Assembly (NCBI GenBank): GCA_001916715.1
Contig: MNSZ01000046.1
Location: 18,292 to 82,291, forward strand
Length of the DNA: 64,000 nucleotides
Reading direction: 5' to 3'
DNA from: Firmicutes bacterium CAG:24053_14
GTDB taxonomy: Bacteria; Bacillota; Clostridia; Oscillospirales; Oscillospiraceae
In this document: one piece after another, positions 8,701-16,663 of the stretch
How the letters are laid out: each line of letters begins with the position of its first letter
Numbering within the stretch: position 1 is the stretch's first letter
Program-made: the position numbers and the translations under genes
The notes under the pieces: model-generated
What the model was told of the DNA's origin: nothing
Databases searched by the model: none
The model's input: the letters and a program-made list of their open reading frames with translations, nothing else

Positions 8701-9477
8701 CTTTTCGGTGAACTCGAGCCACTTGGTCACGGTTGCCTGATCTTTTGCGACAATGAGGTAGGGCATGTCGAGCGCGTCATAGATATCGCCCGAGGACTTG
8801 CCCATGGAATACTTCTGCACAAAGACACCGGAGTCCTTTGCAGCCGCTACCATCTCATCAAGCTCGGTGTAGATCTCGTCCATCGTGTGGAAGCTGTCGT
8901 AGGGAGCGATCTTCACGGGAACAGAGCCGATAACGTTGCCCTGTGCGTCGGTCGCGGTGAGATTGAAGTAGCCGCAGGAATCGAGGTAAGCGCCGCCTTC
9001 ATCGTGGGGAGCGCTGTTGTCGGGGTAGCTTTCGCCGGTATACCAGTCGTAGCCGTAGAAGAAGTCGTTGGTGCTGAACTCGGCAACGAGTGTCTTCTGG
9101 CCGTTTGAATCCGAAACGCTGGTCTTGACCTCATTGAAGAACGGGGTCTTGCCGTCGTCGCAGATCCAGGTGCTCAGCGCGCCGCCTTCGGTCTGGTTCG
9201 GGAAGAGCTCCTTGCTGACATAGCTCTTGGAGCTGTCCTTGACCATCGTCCAGGTTATCGTGGCCGGGTCAACGTCTGCGCTGATCGGGATACTTGCTTT
9301 GTATTCGCGTCCTTCCGCAAGAGATATTATATCTTTGCCTTCACCTGACACATTTTCAAAGCTTGCGCTTGCCGGGTCTGCCGAGGCCGTGATCGGAACG
9401 ATCGACACGAGCATCAGCACAACAAGCAGCATGGAAATGAATTTCGTGAAATTGTTGTTTGTCTTTGCCTTATGCAT
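5722..9477 (-). CDS. Secreted M14-type zinc carboxypeptidase with three SLH domains
   Basis: A very large (about 1250 residues) surface protein. The N-terminus is basic then hydrophobic and ends in ITASA, a clear Sec signal peptide. The catalytic part carries M14 metallocarboxypeptidase marks: HANE (zinc H and E, near residue 290), YDLNRDN (near 418, the N-R pair that binds the substrate carboxylate region), LTEFHG (third zinc ligand near 447) and VELPGYND (candidate catalytic glutamate). A long middle region follows without a recognised fold. The last 185 residues hold three S-layer homology domains (FKDVKAGAWYEDS, FKDVPEDYWAYDA, FTDAASVCDWAVN), which anchor the protein to secondary wall polymers. 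ATG 9477 has AAGGTGG five bases upstream; an in-frame GTG at 9486 is the alternative. Role is inferred as peptide trimming at the cell surface. Confidence 0.88.
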   Translation of the reverse strand: MHKAKTNNNFTKFISMLLVVLMLVSIVPITASADPASASFENVSGEGKDIISLAEGREYKASIPISADVDPATITWTMVKDSSKSYVSKELFPNQTEGGALSTWICDDGKTPFFNEVKTSVSDSNGQKTLVAEFSTNDFFYGYDWYTGESYPDNSAPHDEGGAYLDSCGYFNLTATDAQGNVIGSVPVKIAPYDSFHTMDEIYTELDEMVAAAKDSGVFVQKYSMGKSSGDIYDALDMPYLIVAKDQATVTKWLEFTEKAETQPDQVLADIKAGKYDDIKVPVMFSNIHANEVAATDGIMEFAWMLVNAAAGDGKLSYNNLTGFTADGQTEFNSEKAASKMAVPELVKDSATYLGWLTAENNGQSGVVDLDKYYTQETVNTTIDELLDGVFFILVPEENVEGRTYITREASNGYDLNRDNSFQTTEETQNMQKLIATFNPVSLTEFHGRVSAFQCEPCDPPHEPNFEYDLLADHLIAGGEALGIAAVANNDTYNSFVIPQRDYLTDNGDGTTYWADPWDDMSTSYTPQFAMLQGTVAYTVELPGYNDAGAQLVQYGCLGQANYIAGEKLGYLTSQTKIFSRGVGNKNSDAYDLVGQWLCDQNDVEGAESDLFRPEYDGEGENGNFYPECYIIPLDGVNQTNLQAAGDMMEWLSRNDVKVLVTDKEFTYDGVTYPAGTMIVSMYQAKRSVANGVLYDGTLITSWTVLYSEGITTFNETRGFDMVTVTEPAAYKTIKAVCGDWMDHDACLSYIANKLGSYFTGKADEYVVISNASEDSTAAVNALLKAGKSVGMVTDSESDFYGDFVCSYADWQTVSAEYVLSGTGLAKADVPAAKTITKAPKVYITGEVGADDAGFKWASRINWSHGNWNYDRVALELMGFDTTSNPAQADLIMGASALNDTAKAQVLAGTPYIGYGSSATRKNIFGSDLTRSAADGMDCLGYVTYPNTTLVNASYVMDNDDVLYGYGVGYFSKIPEGAQVLVKMDGSKTPTEGFVKMIDADQTAAAKAYLDGSVQAISYQGKLTADAQNEINVVYFANSLTHKVHQRDEYAFISNFAFSNLLGDDFISAGDDGSKLPFKDVKAGAWYEDSVKYVYENKLMLGTTDDTFTPDGTMTRAMFATVLYRMAGSPSVEGLSVSFKDVPEDYWAYDAIAWALNKGVVNGFSADEFKPKQAITREQLVAMLYRYSGNPEVSGELSFTDAASVCDWAVNPILWACQNKIVQGYTDGSFAPDKTANRAEMAAIIQRFCAI

Positions 9478-9529
9478 GTTTTCCACCTTGTCGCCTTTCT
9501 GTTAGGTTTTTTATTCATTGACAGTGGCT

Positions 9530-9558
9530 ATTATACATTTTTATTCACAATTATGCAA
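9530..9558 (-). promoter_or_regulatory. Sigma-A promoter of the SLH peptidase gene
   Basis: On the minus strand TTGCAT (9553-9558), 17-base spacer, TATAAT (9530-9535); leader about 45 bases. Confidence 0.7.
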
Positions 9559-9655
9559 TAGTTTTGAATAAATATTTACTCGTTATTTTGAACAAATTGT
9601 CGTTCCTCAGCTGCCCTCGCTTGTATAAATCGAACAATCGGCGGCAAATATGCAT

Positions 9656-9691
9656 AAATCCCTGCAAAATTCACGAATTTTGCAGGGATTT
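9656..9691. terminator. Long hairpin terminator after the recJ-relA operon
   Basis: A 16-bp uninterrupted stem (9656-9671 with 9676-9691) closed by a CACG loop, just downstream of the last gene of the recJ operon. T tracts are short, but stem strength and place fit termination. Confidence 0.7.
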
Positions 9692-9738
9692 TGAATAATT
9701 ATTCTTATGCAGTTATTGCGCACGCAAGTGAATACTTA

Positions 9739-10200
9739 TTACACCAGTGTTCCGATGTGGATAACGCCGTATGTGAGCACCAGGACTATAAGTCCGGCAA
9801 CGGCAACGCCCATACCGATGGCAGGCAGCGCCCTTTTAAGGCGCATATCCAGCAGCGAGGCGACGAGCGCGCCCGTCCACGCACCGGTTCCGGGCAGGGG
9901 TATCGCAACGAGTATGAAAAGTCCCCAGAAGCTGTACGCCTGAACGGTCTTGGCCTTTTCCTTGCCCTTGTGCTCGACAAAGGTCGTCAGCTTATCGAGA
10001 ATATGGTGCTTTTTCATCCATTCTATCACTTTTCGGGCAAGCAGGATGAGAAACGGCACGGGCAGCATATTGCCCACAAAGCCTATGGCAAACGCCGTCC
10101 ACGGGTCCATGCCGGCCGCAACGCCGACGGGTATGGCGCCGCGAATTTCGAGTATAGGCAGCATCGCCGTAACGAGCGTTTTGAGTATGTCTTCAAGCAT
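9739..10200 (-). CDS. Small multidrug export protein family (PF06695-type membrane protein)
   Basis: A 153-residue integral membrane protein with about four hydrophobic segments. It matches the 'small multi-drug export' family (COG2426) by its start MLPILEIRGAIPVGVAAG and the conserved LVAIPLPGTGAWTG block. Despite the family name, the transport function is poorly established. It is the last gene of the operon recJ-relA-dtd-metallohydrolase, 20 bases after its neighbour, and is followed by a strong hairpin. Confidence 0.8.
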   Translation of the reverse strand: MLEDILKTLVTAMLPILEIRGAIPVGVAAGMDPWTAFAIGFVGNMLPVPFLILLARKVIEWMKKHHILDKLTTFVEHKGKEKAKTVQAYSFWGLFILVAIPLPGTGAWTGALVASLLDMRLKRALPAIGMGVAVAGLIVLVLTYGVIHIGTLV

Positions 10201-10220
10201 TAGGTTCTCCGGTTATAAGC

Positions 10221-10841
10221 TCAGAAATTTGCCATCGCCTCGCGGCAGTAGTGATTAAAGCGGCGCTCACGCTCGAGCGTAGAGCTGTCCATATGGCCGG
10301 GATACACCTCGTAGTCGCCGGGAAGCATGCAGAGCTTTTTGACCGATCTCAGCTCCGTTTCGGTATCGCCGCCGGGCAGATCCGTTCTGCCGCAGCTTCC
10401 GCGGAACAGCGTATCGCCCGTGAAAAGCGCGTTTTCGCAGATAAGGCTCACGCCGCCCGGGGTGTGTCCCGGAGTTGCGATGACCTTAAACTCAAGGCCG
10501 GCCTCGGTGATAACGTCGCCGTCGTCATAGTATTTGCCGCCCTCGGGGAGCTTGAACATCATGCCGCTCATGCCGACCTTATAGCCCTCGTCGCGCTTAT
10601 TTATATACACCGGGCAGCCTGTCTGCTCGGCGACGGCGTTGACGGCTCCGACATGGTCAAAATGGCCGTGAGTGAGCATGATCGCCTTGCATTTTAAATT
10701 ATTCGACTCTATATAGTCCATGATGGTGTTGCTCTCGTCGCCCGGGTCTATCACGACGCACTCGAGGGTATCCTCGTTTATGACGACATAGCAGTTTGTT
10801 TCAAGCTGGCCTACGGGCAGAGTTTTAATATTCATTTTCAA
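10221..10841 (-). CDS. MBL-fold metallo-hydrolase (glyoxalase II-like)
   Basis: A 206-residue cytoplasmic hydrolase with the metallo-beta-lactamase fold. The metal motif THGHFDH is at residues 57-63, later ligands appear in TPGHTPG, FTGDTLF and VYPGHMDS. Such proteins hydrolyse thioesters such as hydroxyacylglutathione or have unknown roles; the conserved position after relA and dtd is common in Clostridia. Its ATG overlaps the dtd stop by four bases (ATGA), so the genes are translationally coupled. Confidence 0.88.
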   Translation of the reverse strand: MKMNIKTLPVGQLETNCYVVINEDTLECVVIDPGDESNTIMDYIESNNLKCKAIMLTHGHFDHVGAVNAVAEQTGCPVYINKRDEGYKVGMSGMMFKLPEGGKYYDDGDVITEAGLEFKVIATPGHTPGGVSLICENALFTGDTLFRGSCGRTDLPGGDTETELRSVKKLCMLPGDYEVYPGHMDSSTLERERRFNHYCREAMANF

Positions 10842-11281
10842 AGCTCCCTTGTGTCAAGAATAATGGTGACAGGTCCGTCGTTTATCGATTCGACCTTCAT
10901 TTCCGCGCCGAACTCGCCTGTTCCTACCTCGAAGCCGCGGCTGCGGCACTCGGCTATGACCTTTTCGTACAGCGGTATGGCTTTTTCGGGGCGCGCTGCC
11001 TTGGAAAAGCCGGGACGGCGCGATTTGCAGTCGGCAAAGAGCGTGAACTGGCTGATTATAAGCAGCTGAGCTCCCGCGTCGGCGGGATTTACGTTCATCT
11101 TCCCTGCCTCGTCCTCGAATATTCTAAGTCCGCAGATCTTGTCGGCGATCTTCAGCGCTTCCTTTTCCTCGTCGTCCTCGTGAACGCCCAGCATGATAAG
11201 AAAGCCCTTGCCGATGCTGCTTTTGACCTTTCCGCCTATCGCGACGGACGCACTGTCCACCCTCGTTACTACAGCTCTCAT
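10838..11281 (-). CDS. dtd: D-aminoacyl-tRNA deacylase
   Basis: A 147-residue enzyme that removes D-amino acids (and glycine from tRNA-Ala) from mischarged tRNAs. The two diagnostic motifs are present: SQFT at residues 77-80 and the Gly-cisPro motif in NDGPVT at 134-139. Length is normal. It overlaps both neighbours (relA upstream, metallohydrolase downstream) by four bases, in the usual Firmicutes relA-dtd order. Confidence 0.95.
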   Translation of the reverse strand: MRAVVTRVDSASVAIGGKVKSSIGKGFLIMLGVHEDDEEKEALKIADKICGLRIFEDEAGKMNVNPADAGAQLLIISQFTLFADCKSRRPGFSKAARPEKAIPLYEKVIAECRSRGFEVGTGEFGAEMKVESINDGPVTIILDTREL

Positions 11282-13518
11282 CGTTTACCTCCGTTTCTTT
11301 TGACCTCAACGACACCGGGCAGCGCGCTTATGCGGTTGACTACCGCGCGCAGCTCGTCGATGCCGGAGGTTTCAAGCGTTATATTGACTATGGACTTATC
11401 GCCCGTATCGCGTGCGTTTATCGTGCGCACCTTGGTGTTGAGCGTATTGAATATGCTGGCAATATCCATGATAAGTCCGTTGCGCTCGCGCGAGACGACG
11501 GTTATCGCCGTTGCGTAGCTTTCTTTTATCTCATCGGCCCAGCTGACGTTTATCCAGCGGCCGATATCCTCGGGCTTAAATTCGCGCCGGGCATAGTTTG
11601 CGCAGTCGGTGCGGTGGATGGAAACGCCCTGGCCGCGCGTTATATAGCCGACTATATCGTCGCCGGGTATCGGAGTGCAGCAGCGCGAGAATTTTATCAG
11701 GCAGTTATCCAGTCCCTCGACCAGAACGCCGTGCACGGGCTTGACCTTTTTCTGCGCCTGCTGCTCGCGGCGCTCGGCGGCCTCGGTGACCTTCTCGAGA
11801 ACGGTCTTTCTGCCGCTTGCGTGGTGCAGGCGCGCAAGCTCGTCCTTCATGCGGTTTACGGCTCTCGTTGCCGCCATACCGCCGTAGCCTATGGCGGCGT
11901 ACATCTCGTCAAGGCTCGTGTACGAGACCTTTTTCAGCAGCTGCGGCAGGACCTCCTCGTCGGTGATATCGTCCATGCGCAGGCCCTTGTTTTTAAGCTC
12001 GGACTCGAACATTGCGCGGCCGCGCTCGATGTTCTCCTCGCGGCGCTCTTTTTTGAACCACTGCTTTATCTTCGTGCGTGCAGACCCGCTTTTTGCGATA
12101 TTGAGCCAGTCGCGGCTCGGCCCGGCTGCGTTTTTTGAGGTCCTGACCTCGACGATATCGCCGTTTTGCAGCACATAGTCGAAGTTTACGATCCTGCCGT
12201 TTACAGACGCGCCGATCATGCTGTTGCCGACGGCGGAATGGATGCTGTAGGCAAAGTCTATAGGCGTTGCGCCGGCCGGGAGATTTATAACGTCGCCCTT
12301 TGGTGAGAACACGAACACCTCGTCGGCGAACATGTCGATCTTCAGATTGTGGAAGAAGTCCGTTGCGTCGGATTCCTGCTGACTTTCCAGCAGTCGCCTT
12401 ACCCACGCGAATTTCTCCTCGTCGCCGTCCTTGACGACAGTCTCGGCGGCTGAGCCTATCTTATACTTCCAATGCGCGGCGATGCCGTATTCTGCGGTGC
12501 GGTGCATTTCCCAAGTGCGTATCTGCACCTCAAAGGGGATGCCCTCGGAGCCTATGACCGTCGTGTGAACGCTCTGATACATGTTCGGCTTCGGGGTCGA
12601 GATATAATCCTTGAATCTGCCCGGGACGGGCTTGAACATATCGTGGATTATGCCCAGCACATTATAGCAATCGGGTATCGTATCCACTATAACACGGAAC
12701 GCACACAGGTCAAATATACCATTGATATCGAGCTTTTGCGCGTACATTTTGCGATAGATGCTATAAATGTGCTTTATACGGCTGTAAACCGTGACCTGAA
12801 GTCCCTCGTCGGCAAGGCGCTTTTTTATTTTTGTATCAACGTTTGACATGAAGGTTTTGAGCGTATCCATGCGATAGTTGAGCGTGTCGGTTATCTCCTT
12901 ATAGCCGGCCGGGTCGAGGTACATAAGTGCCAGATCCTCAAGCTCCCACTTGGCTCTCTGCATACCGAGGCGGTGCGCGATGGGGGCGTATATCTCCATC
13001 GTTTCAAGCGACTTCTGACGCTGCTTTTCCTCTGTCTGATATGCCATGGTTCGCATATTGTGCAGACGGTCGGCGATCTTTATGAGAATGACGCGGATGT
13101 CCTTGGCCATTGCCATGAGCATCTTGCGCAGATTTTCCATCTGCTCGTCTTCCTTGCTGGTGTACTGCACGCGCGTGAGCTTCGTGACGCCCTCAACGAT
13201 GTTGGCCACCGGCTCGCCGAACTGCTTTGCAATATCGCTGTGGGTAAGGTCGGTATCCTCAATAACATCGTGCAGAAGCGCTGCAACTATCGAGTCCTCG
13301 TCAAGACCCATATCGGCCGCTATATCCGCCGCCGCGACGCAGTGGGTGACATAGGGCGAGCCGTCCTTGCGAAGCTGCCCGGAATGGGCGAGCTTTGCCA
13401 TGTTGTATGCCGCTTCTATTCTGCCCATATCCATATCCATGCCGCTGTCGGATATTTTTTTGCTGAGCGCGGCAAACATCTCGTCGGGATCAAGTTTTCT
13501 GTTTTCTGTTTCTGCCAT
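11278..13518 (-). CDS. relA: Bifunctional (p)ppGpp synthetase/hydrolase RelA/SpoT
   Basis: A 746-residue stringent-response enzyme. An N-terminal HD hydrolase domain is shown by THCVAAADIAA and LLHDVIEDT, followed by ADRLHNMRT. The synthetase domain follows (YSRIKHIYSIYRKM, FDLCAFRVIVDT). A TGS domain (VFSPKGDVINLPAGATPIDF) and a C-terminal ACT domain after a CCTPIPGDDIVGY zinc-finger-like segment complete the long RSH layout. It makes and degrades ppGpp under amino-acid starvation. The gene overlaps the recJ stop by one base, and dtd by four. Confidence 0.96.
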   Translation of the reverse strand: MAETENRKLDPDEMFAALSKKISDSGMDMDMGRIEAAYNMAKLAHSGQLRKDGSPYVTHCVAAADIAADMGLDEDSIVAALLHDVIEDTDLTHSDIAKQFGEPVANIVEGVTKLTRVQYTSKEDEQMENLRKMLMAMAKDIRVILIKIADRLHNMRTMAYQTEEKQRQKSLETMEIYAPIAHRLGMQRAKWELEDLALMYLDPAGYKEITDTLNYRMDTLKTFMSNVDTKIKKRLADEGLQVTVYSRIKHIYSIYRKMYAQKLDINGIFDLCAFRVIVDTIPDCYNVLGIIHDMFKPVPGRFKDYISTPKPNMYQSVHTTVIGSEGIPFEVQIRTWEMHRTAEYGIAAHWKYKIGSAAETVVKDGDEEKFAWVRRLLESQQESDATDFFHNLKIDMFADEVFVFSPKGDVINLPAGATPIDFAYSIHSAVGNSMIGASVNGRIVNFDYVLQNGDIVEVRTSKNAAGPSRDWLNIAKSGSARTKIKQWFKKERREENIERGRAMFESELKNKGLRMDDITDEEVLPQLLKKVSYTSLDEMYAAIGYGGMAATRAVNRMKDELARLHHASGRKTVLEKVTEAAERREQQAQKKVKPVHGVLVEGLDNCLIKFSRCCTPIPGDDIVGYITRGQGVSIHRTDCANYARREFKPEDIGRWINVSWADEIKESYATAITVVSRERNGLIMDIASIFNTLNTKVRTINARDTGDKSIVNITLETSGIDELRAVVNRISALPGVVEVKRNGGKR

Positions 13519-15533
13519 TATGACCGTCTCGCTTTCAAGCGTTTTATAAGCTCCGAGCTTTCAAGATTTACCTTGGCGCTGCCGGACACCATTTTCGCGC
13601 CGAACACCGAGCCGGGCTTTACCGTTTTCAGCAGTCCCAGCTCGCACAGCACCATCAGGCATATGCAGAACCGCTCCGGCTCTATCCCGTGCGGACACTG
13701 GCGTATAACGCCGTCAAGGTCGGCCGCTACCGAACCGCCCAGCGCCTGAAGTCTGCGCCAGGCCTTCACAAAGGCGCTGCGATCCGGGCAATAGGGCGAC
13801 GCCTCCGTAACGGGCAGCTCATCCTCGAGTATCATGCCGCACAGCGGCTTAGGATCGTGCAGGCGCATCGCCGTTATCTGAAGCTGCACGCTGCGGCGCA
13901 GGCGAAATTCGTTTATCTGCGGAGTAAAGGCAATATCCACCTTGTCGCCCGCTTTAAGGCCGAGATCGGCCTCCGAGTGCGAGAAAAAAACGCACTCAAG
14001 CTCCGCGCCCTTGTAGCAGACAGAAAGGCGCAGGTGCTTTCCGCCGCCGATCGGCGTTACCTTATCGAGCCTTGCACCGAGGATACACATCGTTGGCTTC
14101 GGATTTCCGCTGCCGTACGGCTCAAGGCGCGAGAGCGCATCCACGCCCTTCATGTCAAGAATTCCGGGGTCTGTTACGCAGATATCGCAGCACAGCGTCG
14201 GAAGCTCCGTAGGCTTGTTGTTTTCGTAATACTCGCTGAACGCGCGGCAGAACTGCCTGAGCTTATCGCGCTTTATATTAAGCCCGGCCGCAAGCGCGTG
14301 TCCGCCGAAGCCCTCGAGATATTCCGAGCATGCCGACAACGCGTCGAACAGATTAAAGCCGCCGTAGCTGCGGCACGAGCCCTTGCCCTTGTCGCCGTCG
14401 AGGCAGATCATGATCGTCGGCTTTGAATACTGCTCGGCAAGCTTGGAGGCGGCAATGCCGATAACGCCCTGATGCCATTTTTCGCTGGCAAGGACTATGG
14501 GCGTTGACGGCGTTTTTCCGTCCATCATGCCTGAAGCATCGTCCCATATCTCAGTCTCAAGATGCTGGCGGCGGCGGTTGAGCTCGCAAAGCTCTCCGGC
14601 GAGGGTGCTTGCCTCCTTACTGTCATGCGTCATCAGTAGCTTTCCTGCTATGGACACCTCGCCGAGGCGGCCTGCCGCATTCAGGCGAGGCGCGAGCGAA
14701 AATCCAATCGTAGAGGATGAAATTTTCTTTTCCGAAGCGCCGGACTCGCGCAGCAGCGCAGCAAGACCCGGGCGCGATGGATTGCCGAGCAGCTCAAGGC
14801 CGCGGCGGACAATATACCGGTTCTCTCCGGTAAGCGGAACAACGTCCGCGACCGTGCCGATGGCCGCGAGATCTGCATAGCGCTCGACTATAGGCTCGTT
14901 TTTGCCCTCGACCGCGCACACGAGCTTGAGAGCAACACCAACGCCGGCAAGATCCTTGTTCGTATAGCGGCAGTCATCCTGCTTTGGGTCAATGACCGCG
15001 ATCGCATCGGGTATCGTCTGCTCGCGGCACTCGTGGTGATCGGTGATGATCAGATCGACCCCGATCAGGCGTGCATACTTTGCTTCCTCGGCTGCCGTTA
15101 TGCCGCAGTCAACGCTGATGATGAGGCTGACGCCTTTCTTGTGCAAACAGTCGATCGCGGCGTTATTAAGTCCATAGCCCTCTCCGATGCGGTCGGGGAT
15201 ATACGGATAGCACTCAAGGCCGCAGCTTCGCAGCCAATCGGTCAGCAAGCAGGTCGATGTTATACCGTCAACGTCATAATCGCCGTAAACGGCGACCGTC
15301 TCGTGCTTCGAGATGGCGCTTTTTATGCGCTCGACCGCCTTGTCCATATCCTTGAGCAGCATCGGGTCGCGCAAAAGCTCCGCGCCGCCGTCAAGGAAGC
15401 TTTCGGCCTCCTCAACGCTGCCTATCCCACGCACGCCGAGCATCGCCGCAAGCAGCGGCGGATAGCCGGCAGCAGTGAACATTTTCAGCTTATCTGTCGG
15501 ACATTCTTCAATTTTCCATTTACTGTAATTCAT
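13518..15533 (-). CDS. recJ: Single-stranded-DNA-specific exonuclease RecJ
   Basis: A 671-residue 5'-3' single-strand DNA exonuclease for recombination and mismatch repair. DHH-family motifs are clear: VYGDYDVDGITST near residue 82, SVDCGIT, the ITDHHE motif, and the DHHA1 segment GFGGHALAAG near 410. The C-terminal part matches the oligonucleotide-binding region and an additional domain common in Clostridia. It is the first gene of a tight five-gene operon with relA. The start ATG 15533 is the first in-frame ATG. Confidence 0.95.
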   Translation of the reverse strand: MNYSKWKIEECPTDKLKMFTAAGYPPLLAAMLGVRGIGSVEEAESFLDGGAELLRDPMLLKDMDKAVERIKSAISKHETVAVYGDYDVDGITSTCLLTDWLRSCGLECYPYIPDRIGEGYGLNNAAIDCLHKKGVSLIISVDCGITAAEEAKYARLIGVDLIITDHHECREQTIPDAIAVIDPKQDDCRYTNKDLAGVGVALKLVCAVEGKNEPIVERYADLAAIGTVADVVPLTGENRYIVRRGLELLGNPSRPGLAALLRESGASEKKISSSTIGFSLAPRLNAAGRLGEVSIAGKLLMTHDSKEASTLAGELCELNRRRQHLETEIWDDASGMMDGKTPSTPIVLASEKWHQGVIGIAASKLAEQYSKPTIMICLDGDKGKGSCRSYGGFNLFDALSACSEYLEGFGGHALAAGLNIKRDKLRQFCRAFSEYYENNKPTELPTLCCDICVTDPGILDMKGVDALSRLEPYGSGNPKPTMCILGARLDKVTPIGGGKHLRLSVCYKGAELECVFFSHSEADLGLKAGDKVDIAFTPQINEFRLRRSVQLQITAMRLHDPKPLCGMILEDELPVTEASPYCPDRSAFVKAWRRLQALGGSVAADLDGVIRQCPHGIEPERFCICLMVLCELGLLKTVKPGSVFGAKMVSGSAKVNLESSELIKRLKARRS

Positions 15534-15642
15534 CTACAAACACTGCTTCAATATAATTTTTATTTATAATAGATTATAATAACAAAACCTGCGCCGTTTA
15601 TCAAGTGCAGCGCAGGCATTTCCGCAATTATTCTCCTGCGGG

Positions 15643-15672
15643 TTGACAGAAGGCCAAATTTGATGATAGACT
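15643..15672 (+). promoter_or_regulatory. Promoter of the HAD phosphatase gene
   Basis: A perfect TTGACA (15643-15648) with an 18-base spacer to TAGACT (15667-15672), 35 bases before the start codon. Confidence 0.55.
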
Positions 15673-15706
15673 GTGTCGTCATCTGATCGTTTCGGGAGGC
15701 GCAGAA

Positions 15707-16348
15707 ATGAAAAACTATGTTTTATTTGATTTTGACGGCACTGTTTTCGACTCTGCCGAAGGTATAACCAAGAGCGTTCAGTACGCGCTTGGCAAGATGG
15801 GGATACATGCGGAAACGAGCGAGCTTATGTGCTTTGCCGGCCCTCCGCTCGACGAGATGTTCGCGCAGCGCTACGGCATGGATGCGCAGACCGCACACCG
15901 GGCAGTTGAATTTTACCGTGAGCGCTACACCCCTGTTGGTTGGGAGGAGTGTTCTCCCTTCCCCGGCATGCACGAGCTTATGGGCAAGCTGCACGCAAAG
16001 GGGATCAAGCTTGCCGTTGCGACAAGTAAGCCGCGCGTTTTTGCGCAGAAAATTCTTGAAAAGTACAGCATGCAGGATGATTTCGACCTTGTCTGCGGCT
16101 CGGAGTTCAATGGCGAGCGCGGCCAGAAGTGGGAGGTCATAGAATATGCGCTGGAGCAGTTCGGCATCTCTCCCGACGAGGCGATCATGGTCGGCGACAG
16201 GAAATACGACGTTATCGGCGCAAAAAAGTGCGGCGTTGAGTGCATCGGCGTTCGCTTCGGCTACGCGGAGCCGGGCGAGCTTGAGCGTGAGGGCGCGGTG
16301 TACGTCGCCGAAAACGCCGACGATCTGTTCGAATATCTGACGAAATAG
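15707..16348 (+). CDS. HAD-family phosphatase (phosphoglycolate phosphatase-like)
   Basis: A 213-residue haloacid-dehalogenase phosphatase. Motif I is DFDGTVFDS with nucleophile D8 and acid D10, motif II is ATSKP, motif III a lysine region near GQKWE, and motif IV is VGDRKYDVIGA. The helical cap sits between motifs I and II, as in the Gph/PpaX group. Substrate is a small phosphoester, not determinable here. GGGAGG precedes the ATG. It is monocistronic between a promoter and a strong terminator. Confidence 0.88.
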   Translation: MKNYVLFDFDGTVFDSAEGITKSVQYALGKMGIHAETSELMCFAGPPLDEMFAQRYGMDAQTAHRAVEFYRERYTPVGWEECSPFPGMHELMGKLHAKGIKLAVATSKPRVFAQKILEKYSMQDDFDLVCGSEFNGERGQKWEVIEYALEQFGISPDEAIMVGDRKYDVIGAKKCGVECIGVRFGYAEPGELEREGAVYVAENADDLFEYLTK

Positions 16349-16356
16349 AAAAAGCG

Positions 16357-16399
16357 TTGCCCCTGACGACCAAGCAGTCGCCAGGGGCAAAATTTTTTT
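16357..16399. terminator. Intrinsic terminator after the HAD gene
   Basis: Stem TTGCCCCTG/CAGGGGCAA plus CGAC/GTCG with one mismatch, loop CAAGCA, then seven T. It also sits at the end of the convergent TRAP operon. Confidence 0.85.
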
Positions 16400-16401
16400 A
16401 T

Positions 16402-16656
16402 TCAGCTTTCAAGATCGCAGCTGCAAAACGGGCAGTGGGTATCTTTCAGGTGCTTATATGATATATGCCGATGGCATTTGGGGCATCGGAACCATATCAG
16501 GCGGATAACTACGCCTATAACGAGCACCGCACGGGCCACAGCCAGCATGGCAACTGCATTGCCGCCGCGATTCATGATATATGCAGCGGCAATGTAGCAC
16601 GCCAGAGCTATGCCGAAAACGACCTTTGTAAGCGTTTTTGTGAATTTATAGCTCAT
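16402..16656 (-). CDS. Small membrane protein with C-terminal zinc ribbon
   Basis: An 84-residue protein of unknown function. Two hydrophobic segments (VVFGIALACYIAAAYIM and MLAVARAVLVIGVVIRLIWF) are followed by a cytoplasmic C-terminal CPKC-x15-CPFC zinc ribbon. The start ATG 16656 has GAGG five bases upstream inside the end region of the dehydrogenase gene; the in-frame TTG at 16674 would overlap it. It is the last gene before the terminator, seven bases after the dehydrogenase stop, so it is probably cotranscribed. The family is common as an unnamed Clostridial protein. Confidence 0.7.
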   Translation of the reverse strand: MSYKFTKTLTKVVFGIALACYIAAAYIMNRGGNAVAMLAVARAVLVIGVVIRLIWFRCPKCHRHISYKHLKDTHCPFCSCDLES

Positions 16657-16663
16657 AACCGCC

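Noticed and set aside
6343..9108. 921-codon open frame on the plus strand
   Set aside because: It is antisense to the SLH peptidase, has a repetitive low-complexity composition without domains and no ribosome site; it arises from codon bias of the real gene.
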